Part shown: positions 1-10,992 of the stretch, piece after piece | Position numbering within the stretch: the stretch's first letter is position 1 | How the letters are laid out: every line of letters begins with the position of its first letter | NCBI GenBank assembly: GCA_903813345.2 | Contig: CAIIXF020000011.1 | Location: 2,502,571-2,566,570 of the forward strand | Length of the DNA: 64,000 bases | Origin: Owenia fusiformis | Lineage: Eukaryota > Annelida > Polychaeta > Sabellida > Oweniidae | Direction of reading: 5' to 3' | Program-made: the position numbers and the translations under genes | The notes under the pieces: generated by a model | Database searches by the model: none | The model's input: the letters and a program-made list of their open reading frames with translations, nothing else | Told to the model about the DNA's origin: nothing

Positions 1-410
1 ATGATAGAATCTAAACCAGTAGTTGAATTTTAATTTTGATTACAGATTCGGATTCCTGAGAAAATTTTACACCTTTTCATAACTCGCGCCTTAAATTTGG
101 AGTAAATTTGACCTAGGTGTTGTCCTTGGCTTTTCAATGTCCAACCTTTGAATACCTTTTACATCCTCTTCTACAGTAGAGGATCATTCGTTTTATTTTG
201 ATTCAGTCTGCATCTCCTATTTTTACAATTCATAATTTCCCTCGGCCCTGTTGACTTAACATGGGTATCAAAATAGCGTTTTCTTTATTTCAAAACACCA
301 TAACTTGGAACTTCTTCACTGGTAGTCCAATTAGAATTTTTGTTTGCAGATTTGGATTTCTGAGAAAATTCTACACCTTTCTCGTAACTCAAATGTTAAA
401 TTTAGAGCGT
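1..410. repeat. Two-copy direct repeat, about 300-bp spacing
   Basis: The block at about 22-105 recurs at about 325-405 in the same orientation. Both copies contain an ACAGATT/GCAGATT start, a GGATT..TGAGAAAATT core and ACACCTTT. No coding pattern is visible. It may be part of an older repeat entering from the left edge. Confidence 0.5.
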
Positions 411-954
411 TTTTAGACTTTCTTTTTGGACACCAAATCTCAAGATTGGTAAAAGTAATCGAAAAAAGATTTGCCTTCCAAATTAGCTTTCTACAAGGAA
501 CGTGATGAGAAAGAACGAGAAAAAATACTCATGGACGACTGAGAAAAGTGGTAAAATAATGAAAAGACAAGACCTAGATAAAAAATTGGTGGTGTCAGGT
601 AGATATCCTTGTTGAAAATCGCATCCCTGTGTATTCCAATGGGAAAGAAACCGGATGTAGACAAAGTTGTACCCTACATGAGAGCTATATGGCTCAGTGG
701 CAGAGTCAAGGTTAAAACGAACACAGGGCTTCTCCAAAGAGAGGTTTCTGGCTTTTCTGGCTCTGTCTTCGAGTGTAAAGTACGGAAAAAACGTACGGAA
801 AAATATATAAGGTATTGCTCGCCAAATATGGCGGTACTCAACACTACAAAACCATAAAAGTTAAAATGCTCCTAGCGTTACATCTTCGTTGTCAAATATC
901 ATCGTTATCATCCCAATTTTATAGCACATTTGACCCACATTTACCGTGCTGTTA
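411..954. other. Gene-free stretch
   Basis: There are short open frames on both strands but none has a recognisable protein, splice context or repeat homology. Nothing further can be supported. Confidence 0.4.
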
Positions 955-1210
955 TTTATATAGTGTTCGTTGTCCTATTTTAATCGGTTAAATTAAAGAC
1001 ATTATTTCGATGGTAGATAATTGATCAACTTTATAATGAGTATAAAAACACTTTGATTGATTGTTGTTCCAAAGGAATTTATTCAATGTGTTCTATTAAA
1101 CATACAGTTCATGGGAATCTAATTGAAGCGACGGTAATGTCCGCTATTTGTTACAACGGTATCCGACTTAACCGTTGTCAGACTATTCCGGTGTGATAAT
1201 TGGGCGTGTG
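955..1210. repeat. Single arm of a foldback MITE family
   Basis: This block matches the arms of the complete foldback element at about 30506-31030. Shared landmarks are a GACGGTTATGT/GACGGTAATGT block, a tract ending in CTATTCCGGTGTGAT and a segment about TTGATTGATTGTTGTTCCAA. Only one arm is present here, so it is a partial copy. Confidence 0.5.
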
Positions 1211-1332
1211 AATATTCCATGTAATAATGATTGTACATTGGTAACAATCTATTATACTTAACTACATATCATTCGGAATGAGAGAGATTTCATCTTTATT
1301 CAGACAATGTACATAACTCAACGACATACTAC

Positions 1333-1917
1333 TAGTGGTGTCAATTAACCGCTTGAGCATTAACCGGTTAACCGGGGGTTTTTACCGGTTAAAGTCGGTT
1401 AACCGGCGGGAAATTTGAACTTATAATTTCAAATGAAATCTTCATTTTCGATCTTGAAAGTTGAAAAAATTGGAAAAATGATATATCGACGTTTATTTTT
1501 TACGTTCGTCAAGCTTTACGCTATTCTATGTAAGCAAGCGCGGGAAAGCAATATGGCAGGGATTAAAGTTACTGATTGGATGTTTGTAAGGAATTATCGG
1601 ACCTATCACATGTATGAGTAGCTCACATGAAACTGACGCTTGAAAAACAAACAGATTAAAATGCAAAGTAAGCGCGGGAAAGCAATGTGGCAGGGATTAA
1701 AGTTGCTGATTGGATGTTTGTAAGGAGTTATGGAACTTATGACATGTATGAGTAGCTTACGTAAAACTGACACCATAAAACCAAAAGGATTAGCATGCAA
1801 AATAAGCGCGGGAAATAACAGAATTATACACGGTCAACTAACCGCCCATAAAAACTCAGACCGGTCAAGGCATTATCGGCGGTTAACCGGTTAACCGGTT
1901 AATACTTGACACCTCTA
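1333..1917. mobile_element. Non-autonomous hAT-type element (MITE)
   Basis: The element has terminal inverted repeats beginning TAGTGGTGTCAA at the left and ending TTGACACCTCTA at the right. It is bracketed by a perfect 8-bp target duplication, CATACTAC, at 1325-1332 and 1918-1925. Eight-bp duplications are typical of the hAT superfamily. Subterminal AACCGG repeats follow the TIRs. Inside, a block of roughly 100 bp containing AAGCGCGGGAAAGCAAT is duplicated in tandem (about 1533-1635 and 1670-1770). No transposase is present. The intact duplication suggests a fairly recent insertion. Confidence 0.85.
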
Positions 1918-1991
1918 CATACTACTATCACAAAAATACATTTGAAAGATGTTGCTCAAATTGATTTAATAATCTAATAATTGCTGTACAG

Positions 1992-2630
1992 GTACATACC
2001 AAACGCCAGACGATTTTAATTATCACCCATAAATGTCGAAGGAAAAACGTTCATCAGGTTCAATGTGAAGGCCTGCAATGATGCACACTTACTTCTACAA
2101 AAGACACCTGGGGATACAAGCAATGATCTTTATAAAATCGTTATCCATGGTTGGGCAAGCAATCCTAAATCGGCTATAAAACAAGATGACACTGTCGTAG
2201 CTAGCTCTACAGGTTCCGTTTTGAGTTGCAACGAGATGAGACCATTCTGGGTAATATCAATCTTTCAAAATATGGGGTTACAGTCATGACTTGGAATGGC
2301 AAGGGGAAGAATACAGCAAAATAGTAACAAATTGTTCCTAACTTGTCTCTCTGTTGCACCTTTTAGATTAAATAACAAACATGTAAACGTGTGACTCAAA
2401 CAACAATCTTTATACCAACGATACATACTTTTTCAAATTCTAAAGCACTTACAAATTCTAACTTAAAGGTGAGTTGGGCAAATGGGAAAATTCAAGTTGG
2501 ACACGGACTGGTGGTTGGAGAGTCAATTTTTCTGACTTGGCAAGATCCAATTCCAAACACTGTTTATGCTTTAACTTTTATGACTGGTTGGGGAGCGTCT
2601 GGCACATGGGAGCTTATCGAGGATAGTTAA
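1992..2630 (+). pseudogene. FAMeT-domain (Methyltransf_FA, PF12248-like) gene fragment, frameshifted
   Basis: Two exons encode most of a farnesoic acid O-methyltransferase domain. Exon 1 (1992-2250) follows a TGTACAG acceptor. It reads YQTPDDFNYHP, then breaks frame by one base near 2030, then continues VEGKTFIRFNVKACNDAHL to SCNEMRPFW, ending at a GG|GTAATA donor. Exon 2 (2469-2630) follows an AAAG acceptor and reads VSWANGKIQVGHG, SWQDP-like TWQDP and TGWGASGTW to a TAA stop. The join FW|VSW restores the family's continuous core. The family is a small extracellular or sugar-binding-like domain widespread in invertebrates. Its enzymatic role is not established for such fragments. No upstream signal-peptide exon was found. 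The one-base break makes it a pseudogene, unless it is a sequencing error. Confidence 0.8.
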
Positions 2631-3344
2631 CCTCTGAATTAAGGTAAAACTAAACCGTAAAATAACCTTATATATAAAATACATTCAATCATCTATACAC
2701 GATAAATAATGAAAATATAGTGTTTTTGCAATGAATACTACGGAAAGCGAACGGGGATATACCGCAGAATTTAAAATTCAATGGAGTTTTAACATGGGAG
2801 TGATATCACACACCGCGGCCCAGTCAGATATATTTCTGCGCACTTTATTTATTTAATTCACTTTGAACAACGCGCCCCCTGTAATTCATTCAGTGCGCAA
2901 TTAAAAATTGTTTATGAGTGATATCGCACACCGCGGCCCAGTAAGATCGATTTCTGCGCACTTTATTTATTAACACACTCAAAATATCGCGCTGAAGCTT
3001 GTATATGCTGGCGCGATGTAATTATAGTTTTCTGTTAATAAATGCCCAACAAGAAAGGGTAGCACAACGAATTCAACTTTTTTCGAAAGACTGCAGACTT
3101 GACCTGCGAAATTGTAATTTTGGATCACAGTGATGCCTCTAGAGAGGATATCTATGAGAATTACAGATTATAGTGCGCAGATGATTATAAAGTCAAACTG
3201 ACCTCAAAATGGTAGTACACAGTGTACACTGCCATCTTTCAATAAAGTAACTACAGACCTTCGTATACAAAATACCAGAATGATTGATGTAATACCTGTA
3301 TACCATTTCTTCTGGGAGAAGGAAAGTTCCTATATGTATTCCAT

Positions 3345-3520
3345 GGCCGTAGCCAGGGGGCTTCACCCCCCTCCCCCTTGCCAAATATTCGTTCAAAATC
3401 ATGCAGTTTTTCATCATTCTTAGCACTTTTCGCATGATTTAAAAAGCTCCCCCCTCTTGGCAAAATCTCCCCCTTGGTAAAACCACTCCCCCAGGTTAAT
3501 CCAGGATACGGGTCTGTATT
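3345..3520. mobile_element. Small MITE, CCGTAGCCAGG family
   Basis: It starts GGCCGTAGCCAGGGGG and ends CCAGGATACGGGTC, an inverted pair. C- and G-rich subterminal runs surround an AT-rich middle. It resembles the element at 8297-8456 and the region near 7420-7520. It is nested in the larger foldback element. Confidence 0.55.
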
Positions 3521-3714
3521 CTTAGACGAGATTGTTCAAGAACATTAGGTAGACATAAGTGCCACCTGTTAAAAGATAGGAGATCTTTTCTAAGTTATTA
3601 AGTCATCAATCAGCAGATTGGTAATTGTATCCCCCACCCACTTCAAACTCCATACACTAACATACTATTACAATTTTATCTGTGTTTATTTGACTGTAGA
3701 AGGTGCACATTCAT

Positions 3715-4840
3715 AGCATTGAATTGCATTTCATTGCATTGTATTGTATTGTATAGCACATCATTGTATTGTATTGTACTGCATTTTATTGTATTGCACT
3801 GCATTGTATTGTATTGCACTGCATTGTATTCTATTGCATTATATTGTACTGTATTGCACTGTATTATACTGTATTGTATTGTACTGCAGTGTACTACATT
3901 GTATTGCGCTGCATTGTATTGTATTGCACTGCATTATAATGTATTGCACTGTACCACATTGTGTTGCACTGCATTGTATTACACTACATTGTTTTGAATT
4001 GCAGTGCAATATATTGCACTGCACCATATTGTATTGCATTGCATTGCAGTGCACTGCACTGCATTGTATTATATTGCACTGTATTGTATTGCACAGTATT
4101 GTATTGCATTGTCTTGAATTACACTGCATTTTATTACACTGCATTGTATTTTATTGCACTGCATTGTATTGTACTGCAGTGTACTGCATTCTATTGCACA
4201 GCATTGTTTTGTATTGCACTGTATTGTATTGCATTGTATTGAATTGCACTGTATTGTATTTTATTGCACTGCATTGCACTACATTGTATTGCATTGTATT
4301 GAACTGCGATGTATTGTATTGCACTGTATTGTATTGTACTGCACTGAACTGCGATTTATTGTATTGCACTGTATTGTATTGCACTGCACTGTATTGAACT
4401 GCGATGTATTGTATTGCACTGCATTGTATTGCACTGTACCACATTGTATTGCACTGCGTTGTATTGAAATGAACTACATTGTATTGCACTGCACGGCATT
4501 GTTTTGCACTGCACGGTTTTGTTTTGCACTGTATTGCATTGCACTGCATTGTATTGCATTATATTGCACTGTATTGTATTGCATCGTATTGCACTGCATT
4601 TTATTGTATTATATTGCACTGCATTTTTTGCATCATATAACACTGCTTTGTATTGCATCATATTACACTACATTGTATTGCATCATATTGCACTGCATTG
4701 TATTGCATCATATTGCTCTGCATTGTATTGCATCATATTGCACCGCATTGTATTACATCATATTGCACCACATTGTATTGCATCATATTGCACTGCATTG
4801 TATAACATCATATTGCACTGCATTGTATTGCATCATATTC
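3715..4840. repeat. Satellite built from TATTG / CACTG / CATTG pentamers
   Basis: About 1.1 kb consists almost wholly of degenerate 5-bp words (TATTG, CACTG, CATTG, TACTG), often in 10- to 15-bp higher-order groups such as TGTATTGCACTGCAT. The last part (about 4620-4840) shifts to a longer unit containing TTGCATCATATTGCAC. Because the unit is 5 bp and stop-poor, several long frames stay open on both strands. These are low-complexity artefacts and not genes. Confidence 0.95.
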
Positions 4841-5569
4841 CGTATTTACCATTTCGTTACAGTTTCATTACATAAAATGTTATTTATAAGATTATAATTT
4901 TCAAACATTGAAAATATTTTATACAATATCAATTAAAAGATATGAAATGGCCCAAAATAATATATTTTCAATGGAACCCTTTGCAAGGGTCACTTCAACA
5001 TAACGCCATGTGTAATCTGTATGCATACGCCCTCTTTTAATGAACATTATCTTTGAAACCATATTAGAATCGAATCTGATAAAAGTGTGCATGTCCTGGA
5101 TGTGCTGCGCGCTAGAATCGGGAAATCTCAAAGTTCTCCTCGTTAGAGCCATCAATATTATCCAAAATTGTCATTTCGCTGGTTCACTCCGCAGTCTTTC
5201 GAAAAAAATCAAATTCGTGGTGCCACGAATTTTTATTCGTTTTCTAATCACATATAATCATTTTTTCATCGCGCACTGAATGCCGGAATTTCTGCGCACT
5301 TTATTTTAATTAACTTTGCACAACGCGGCCCCTGTAATTCATTCAGTGCGCGATGAAATCTATCTGACTGGGCCGCGGTGTGTGATATCACTCCCATGTT
5401 AAAACTCCATTCGATTTTGAATTATGCGCATGTCCCCTATCGCTTTCCGTAGAATACAGCACAATATCTCTAAGTGATGATCCATTACACAAACGAATTA
5501 GAATAAGTATTCAAATCGCCAAGATTCTTTTACCGTATAGTTCTTATCACTGCGTGAAAAATGGAATTT

Positions 5570-5755
5570 CTAGACTAAGCACGTCTAGAAACTAAGTCTA
5601 AGCACGCCGGGTGCTTAGGCGTGACTAGTTTTGACACGTCTAGGTACGCGATGAAACCAACTCTAGACATCTCTAGGCACGCCTAAGCACACACAGTGCA
5701 AAGACGTGCTTAGAGTGTGACAAAAAGTCTTGGCACGCCTTGAGACTAATGATTG
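5570..5755. repeat. Cluster of GCACG / CTAGG short inverted motifs
   Basis: Many copies of TAAGCACG, CACGTCTAG and TAGGCACGCC occur in both orientations within under 200 bp. They include a hairpin of CTAAGCAC and GTGCTTAG separated by only a few bases near 5600. No coding signal was seen. Confidence 0.6.
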
Positions 5756-5759
5756 AAAT

Positions 5760-8290
5760 CTAGAATGGAGTAATTATCGAATCAGATGAATGTATATTGT
5801 TATAAGCAATTATGATCAACATTCACAATTTAGACATATTTTGTATAACAAACTGTTCACGTATACCATGACGTTTTACATACATATGATTGAATAATAA
5901 ATCACGTACTGTTTAAAGGTTGTGAAATACCAAACAAGCTGTACTGCAAACTAGTAAAAATATTTTTCCCGGGCATCTATCAACTTCAAGTTGTTACATC
6001 AAGTCCCGGGTATCAAGCAAGAATAGTATTATTGTTGTGCGTCTGACCAAATGGATGAAAAAACTACATTATGTGTTCATATTGTGTATGCAATGTATCA
6101 TTACTAATTGATATAGGGCAGGGGCGAAGCCAGCTTTCATTCAGGATGGGGGGGGGGGTGCAATCGCCAAAAACGTTTCGGTTTTCAGTCACGGGGTTGC
6201 GATTGTTGCATAAACAAGCCATGAAAATAAGATTTATTTTGAATTTTACAAAAATTTCTTCAAAATTGAGCTTTTTCTTTCTCGTGCTTTTATTTTTATT
6301 GCACCCCCTCGCTTCGCCTATGGACGCAATTAGCATATTCATTTAAGTTGCCTCTCCCCGTAGATACGCGGAAATTGCAAGAAATTCCACATTTGATGCA
6401 GTGATCATACTTGCGAATCATCATTGAAATTAATCTTATTAAGCAAACAAGAATTAAAATACAGTGTACGTTACGCTAAAAACAAAAACTCCTTTGCACA
6501 ATTACAGACGATGATTCAAAATAGTTTTTTGAAACCCTTTTTAGAGTACTTCTCTCCTATAGTGCAGGAAATAATTGTTTGGACGGTGGTCAATATTACA
6601 TACACCCCCCCCCTCCATAAAATTAGTAACAGGATCCCTTTTTCGGCCACCTATCTAATCAAAGCCTGATTATGATTGGCGATTTAGATAAATTCGTCAA
6701 ATGTCACAAATAACTGAACTACTAGATCTAGCATTGCAATTGAGGAAAGAATTAGATTTAAATATCGATATGCTTCGAAATGAAAACACACGGTTACCAG
6801 TCTAATGGAAGGGGTACGTAATGAAGACGCGATATTGTGTTTACCGTCCATCGTCCATCGCTCGAAAAGAAAATCGCATTGTCCTGACCAATCCATCTCA
6901 CAAAAATCGCATTAACCTCAAAACTCGCTAACAAAAATTGAATTCATCTCCCATTTGTAAATTAAGAGATTTTGAAACGAAAGGAGTATGAAGCTCTGTT
7001 TGAGCCTATTAAACACAGGTGAATGGTAATTTCATCATCATGCTCTGACACAGTTAAAGTCATGACGGTCATCTGAGCAACAAGCGATTTTGTTTGGTCG
7101 CTGTTATATTGTTTTGTTGATTTTTTTTATGCTGGTGGGTGCGTTTATATTATTCAATAAAATTTTATATTTCAAAATGTCATTAGTTAAGTCATTCGGA
7201 TATTTTGTAGACTTATGATATAAGACTTCTGGTTTTGTTTCATCATACAAAGTTTAGATATGGACTTCGAACTTCAGATTTCATTGAAGAGAGTTGGGAA
7301 TATCATGATCGGAATTGAATATGACCTATGGTTTTATACCCTGTGACAACATGATATTAACCTCTGGCCCTCTGAGCCCTCGAGAAATGTATCGTGTCCC
7401 TTTGGAAGGGTTGGTGCACGTCACCCCCCCCCGGCCAAAAAGTCTAGTCTTTCAAAAGCGTGCAGCTTTTCACCATTGTGAGCACTTTTCAAATACACCA
7501 TTGACCATTCCAATGACTTAGCATCGGGATACCATCTGATCATGTATTTCACCAGTCCATGTTATGTCGATGCACCATTGAAGACTCCTCATTTTCCCAG
7601 AAGAACTCAAGTTGATCGAATCCCAAAAGGTACAACCATGCCAGCTTTCAGTCGGGGGGGGGGGGGAGGGGGTGATGCCAAAACGAATTTCGGTTATCAG
7701 TCAGGTTCTTTCTGATTGCATTTTACCAATGAAATTATAATCTCTGACTAAACTCGACTTTAGATTTTAAGATATGAATTTTAGATCTCACTGTTATTTA
7801 ACATTAAATGTCTAGTGTGGGATGGAGCGATAAATCTCCCGTCAAGAAAATGGAATGGCATCTCTTAGTCGGGCTCTTACTATGCTATTTGGACATTCAA
7901 TCTCACTTCTGACATTGCGTGTGGGGTACAATTTGATCAAAGAAATTCCAAAATCAGAATCTAGCAAATCGCAATCTTTGCCAAAATCATTTATAGTTCG
8001 GACATTGCACATACATCTATCGTTCCCAGGAAAGTGTACATGTTATAAAAACTTCCAGTAATTCCAGAGACAAATGTATTATTTTGTTCTCTAGCGTCAT
8101 TAGATGATAGCAAAAAGTAATTGATTGATTGAACTATTCATTTCCTTATTTTGTAAGTGAACCAATGTATAAGATGACATGATTTATCATAATTACATAA
8201 AAGTCTATGGCTACCCTTTGCATTCGTTCGTCTTCTAATGCTGCTAATCACCCATCCCCTCTTCACAAAACGACGACCTTTTAGCTGCTT
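5760..8290. other. Gene-free stretch with small MITEs
   Basis: No exon or recognisable protein was found. A MITE-like unit lies at 6113-6325. C- and G-rich remnants near 7420-7520 and 7650-7680 look like decayed copies of the CCGTAGCCAGG MITE family, sharing GTGCAGCTTTTCACCATTGTGAGCACTTTT-like sequence with 3390-3435. The remainder is unremarkable. Confidence 0.5.
6113..6325. repeat. MITE-like unit with CGAAGC ends
   Basis: The left end reads GGGGCGAAGCCAGC with a following G-run. The right end, read in reverse, is ATAGGCGAAGCGAGGGGG. The two ends are an imperfect inverted pair. There is no coding capacity. Confidence 0.45.
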
Positions 8291-8296
8291 TCCAAA

Positions 8297-8456
8297 TTCA
8301 GGCCCGTAGCCAAGGGGAGCGGAGGGAGCGGCCGCTCCCTCTCCTGGCCAAATGATATTTTGCCAAAACTGTCAAAAAGCCCCCCCCCCACTCCCTTGGC
8401 AAAAACTCCCCCATGGTAAAACCGCTCCCCCGGTAAATCCTGGCTACGGGCCTGAA
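8297..8456. mobile_element. Short MITE with CAGGCCCGTAGCC termini
   Basis: The 13-bp terminal inverted repeats are CAGGCCCGTAGCC and GGCTACGGGCCTG. Subterminal G/C runs and GGCCAAA/TTGGCAAA blocks are also inverted. The element is about 160 bp and non-coding. No clear target duplication could be fixed. Its TIR is shared with the 1.9-kb element at 21247-23142. Confidence 0.7.
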
Positions 8457-8639
8457 AATATTATATCTTGATCTATAATTTATAAACATGATTTTCTAGG
8501 TTCTAGGTTTCATGGGTCGTCATTCCCCCAGAGGCCTCCTTGAAACATACCGATTGCAATTTTACCCATTTCAAACATGTCTCTGTGTCAAACAAACCAT
8601 AAAAACAGATAACTAGAAATGCATTAGGGCCAGGTCTTG

Positions 8640-9115
8640 GCCAGGTCGGTGATATTGATATATGCACTCGTTCGCTTCGCTCTCTCGTGCAAATATCAAT
8701 ATCACCTCGTAGATAAAAATGATATTCCTCAAAATCATAGGATATCCTATAAGTATCTTGTTTACCTATATTGAGGACAGTATTGATGTATGGGCCACTT
8801 ATTAGGGTCATAATTCAATTGTGAAGTGTAGAGGCATAGATTCTAAACCAGGAAGAAATGTTATCCTTGTCAAAATCCATTTGCATCCTACACATCCTCT
8901 ACATGTACATATCATTCAAATATATTATGAATTTATGAAACTGTTGAGTTTTGACAAAGATTGATAATTATAGGATATCCTATTATTTTGAGGAATGTCA
9001 TTTTATATACGAGATGATATTGATCTGCACGAGATAGCGAAGCAAACGAGTGCATATATCAATATCACCGAGTAGATTAAAATGATATTCTGAAAAAGTC
9101 ATAGGATATTCTTAT
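8640..9115. repeat. Foldback repeat with GATATTGATAT-rich arms
   Basis: The left arm (about 8641-8765) and right arm (about 8965-9112) are inverted copies. They share GTGCATATATCAATATCACC, GAAGCGAACGAG-type and AGGATATCCTAT segments. Each arm also has an internal palindrome in which GATATTGATAT and ATATCAATATC flank GCGAAGC. It is non-coding. Confidence 0.6.
8770..8890. repeat. Dispersed repeat, inverted copy at 40975-41125
   Basis: The sequence around GGGCCACTTATTAGGGTCAT, GTAGAGGCATAGATTC and CCATTTGCATCCTAC recurs as reverse complement at about 40975-41125. This is a dispersed repeat family of unknown type. Confidence 0.6.
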
Positions 9116-9152
9116 TATCATACACTTACTAGACGTAGTGTATAGTAAATGT

Positions 9153-9329
9153 TTATTATTATTATTATTATTATTATTATAAATTTTATGTTAAATAGTT
9201 CAATTTTGTGGGAAATCAACAAGCGGAGTATATCGTCACAATATCCTCCGCATATTGGTTACCCGGAGTATATCGTCACGATATCCTCCGCATATTAGGT
9301 TTCTGGAGTATATCGTGGCGATATCCTCC
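9153..9329. repeat. ATT microsatellite followed by three 25-bp palindromes at 40-bp spacing
   Basis: A (TTA)n run spans about 9153-9180. It is followed by three near-palindromes starting GGAGTATATCGT and ending CGATATCCTCC at 9225-9249, 9265-9289 and 9305-9329. Starts are spaced exactly 40 bp. The spacers differ, so the palindromic part is the conserved part. Function is unknown. Confidence 0.75.
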
Positions 9330-9469
9330 GATTATTAATTTTACCAATATATATCAAATTTATTTTTGACGTTATTATACATATAGTACAATACGTATAT
9401 AATTGAGTGATCTATCGCAACTCTGAAATTGTTTTCGTCTTCATATAAACATAAACACCTTAAACCCTA

Positions 9470-10310
9470 ATTCCCTTAACCTGTTTAAGCGTACCGATAT
9501 TCAAGGTTTCATATTTTGCTTTGTCGATGGTAAAATGTTCAGTTTTTTCTAGATTTGTTTTCAACCCGCCACATTTAAAAAAATCAGCGCTCTCATAGCT
9601 TGGTATATGGATTCTTATTTCTTACAAAAAGTTTCATGTCATATGCATAAAGTTTTATCCGCTTATCTTCTCCACTTTTAATAAAATTAATTGAATGTTC
9701 GTCTCTAATAACGTAGATGCGAGTAGGTAGTTACAAGTTTCACCAGCAAGTGGCTCGTTCGGGTCAGATGGCATGGCTGGTATAGTAGAAAGTTACTTAA
9801 ATAATATCTGTTTTAGTGGTTCAATTTTCATATAACTCTCATGTATCTAATAGTTATGCAAGTTGAAATATGTCCAGTAGAAGAAAATGCTATCTGTCTA
9901 TTACAAGAAAAGATATTTCACTTTTTGTGATTTTGTAACAAGGGGTCTATGAGGAATCAACCCGAACTAGAAGTCACATTTTCAAAAAATTAAATTCTCA
10001 AAGTTGATAAACAATTTTCGAAACCATATTTCTAGATGTACTTTTACATGTACATTTCAAATATGACATCACGTTGACAGAATTTTCAATATTAAATGAC
10101 GTAAATCAAGATTATTTATACTCGCATCTAGTCTATTGCTTGCGCTAGAAATTCCACACAGAGAATAAAGAGGATAGGGAATAGAGGATCACCTTGCTTA
10201 AAACCCTTTCTATATCAAAAACAGCCTGCCTTTGTTTCCAGTTGATCCTCTTTTATTGAGCTAGTTCTGAACTGATTAAAATGTATTTTTCTTATCTGTT
10301 ACGATTTGAT
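9470..10310 (-). pseudogene. LINE reverse transcriptase remnant
   Basis: Read on the minus strand, 10205 to about 10120 gives GFKQGDPLFPILFILCVEFL, matching the non-LTR RT block RQGDPLSPYLF. About 9656-9637 gives LYAYDMKLF, the YADD active-site block with the first catalytic D changed to Y. Then FKCGGLKTNLEKTEHF follows in a shifted frame. Stops and frame changes make it dead. The two RT blocks are separated by a nested element at about 9711-10129. It looks like an L1/Tx1-like or similar APE LINE, but the clade is not certain. Confidence 0.7.
9711..10129. mobile_element. Nested element inside the LINE remnant
   Basis: The ends are inverted: TAGATGCGAGT at the left and ACTCGCATCTA at the right. 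It splits the RT motifs of the surrounding LINE. Part of its interior (CAGGTAGTTA-like, then TTTTAGTGGTTCAATTTTCATAT) recurs at about 44690-44880. It is non-coding. Its precise limits and target duplication are uncertain. Confidence 0.5.
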
Positions 10311-10314
10311 AAGA

Positions 10315-10990
10315 GACGGTGATCGCATTGGGCGTTTTATGTTGCTCTGATACGATTTGAAATATGATCTATAATTCAACAATTAAATGATGCCGTAGTT
10401 TTAATTTCTAAAACGACTAAAACAATAAGTACTTGAATGACAGTAATCGCTTATTACCGTACGAATTACTTTGTTTTTAAGCAATTTTTAGAATGTTTCC
10501 GCCCACTGGACGTTTAATAAGAAGTTCTCGAACCCCAACCCCATATCAATTGACATAATTCTGAAATAGTGAGTTTATATCATAGAATGACTTTTATACG
10601 TTTCAACATTCATGACATAAAGTCTTAAATTTTATGGTTGTTGTAAAAATGTATTAGGATGTTTAGCTCTTAGACACACTGATTCATATGCAAATAGGAA
10701 AGTATTTGTTATAACCAGTGGTGATTTGAACGTTAGTTATCATAATTATTAATATATTTAACGTGTTTAAACATAAGATAGATTTCGCACATACGTGAAA
10801 CTATAAATTATTTTCAGTATGCATATATTTATATGTCATAAGTATAAGTGAATTGAAAGTATGGGCTTTGCAGCAAATACGTATATTTAAACGAATGTTT
10901 TATATGTCAAAAGACACGAAACAAGTAGAACTAGTCAAAGTGAGATTATTTATCTATTGGAAACACAAATGTATATTATATATGATGCAC
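10315..10990. other. Gene-free stretch
   Basis: No coding signal is visible. A segment near 10770-10800 (GATTTCGCACATACGTGAAA) resembles the terminal repeat of the MITE at 47858-48683. Confidence 0.4.
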
Positions 10991-10992
10991 CA

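Larger units (their letters stand above)
2735..5455. mobile_element. Large foldback element with inverted arms of about 450 bp
   Basis: The left arm (about 2735-3180) and right arm (about 5095-5455) are inverted copies. Both end in CTACGGAAAGCG. Both contain GTGATATCACACACCGCGG, TTTCTGCGCACTTTATTT, ATTCATTCAGTGCGC and TTTTTTCGAAAGACTGC. The left arm carries a second, partial duplication of the GTGATATC..GCACACCGCGG block at about 2913-2985. The interior holds a small GC-rich MITE and the TATTG/CACTG satellite. No transposase is seen, so the element is non-autonomous and its superfamily is unassigned. Confidence 0.75.

Noticed and set aside
3719-4897. Long overlapping open frames (up to about 247 codons), rich in C, I, L, H and Y, on both strands
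   Set aside because: They are translations of the 5-bp TATTG/CACTG satellite, open because the unit lacks stops in several frames.
6071-6346. Overlapping frames of about 92 codons on both strands
   Set aside because: They cover a MITE with G- and C-runs and have no recognisable protein.
9153-9329. CRISPR-like array of three palindromic repeats
   Set aside because: Only three units, short variable spacers, eukaryotic context and no cas genes.
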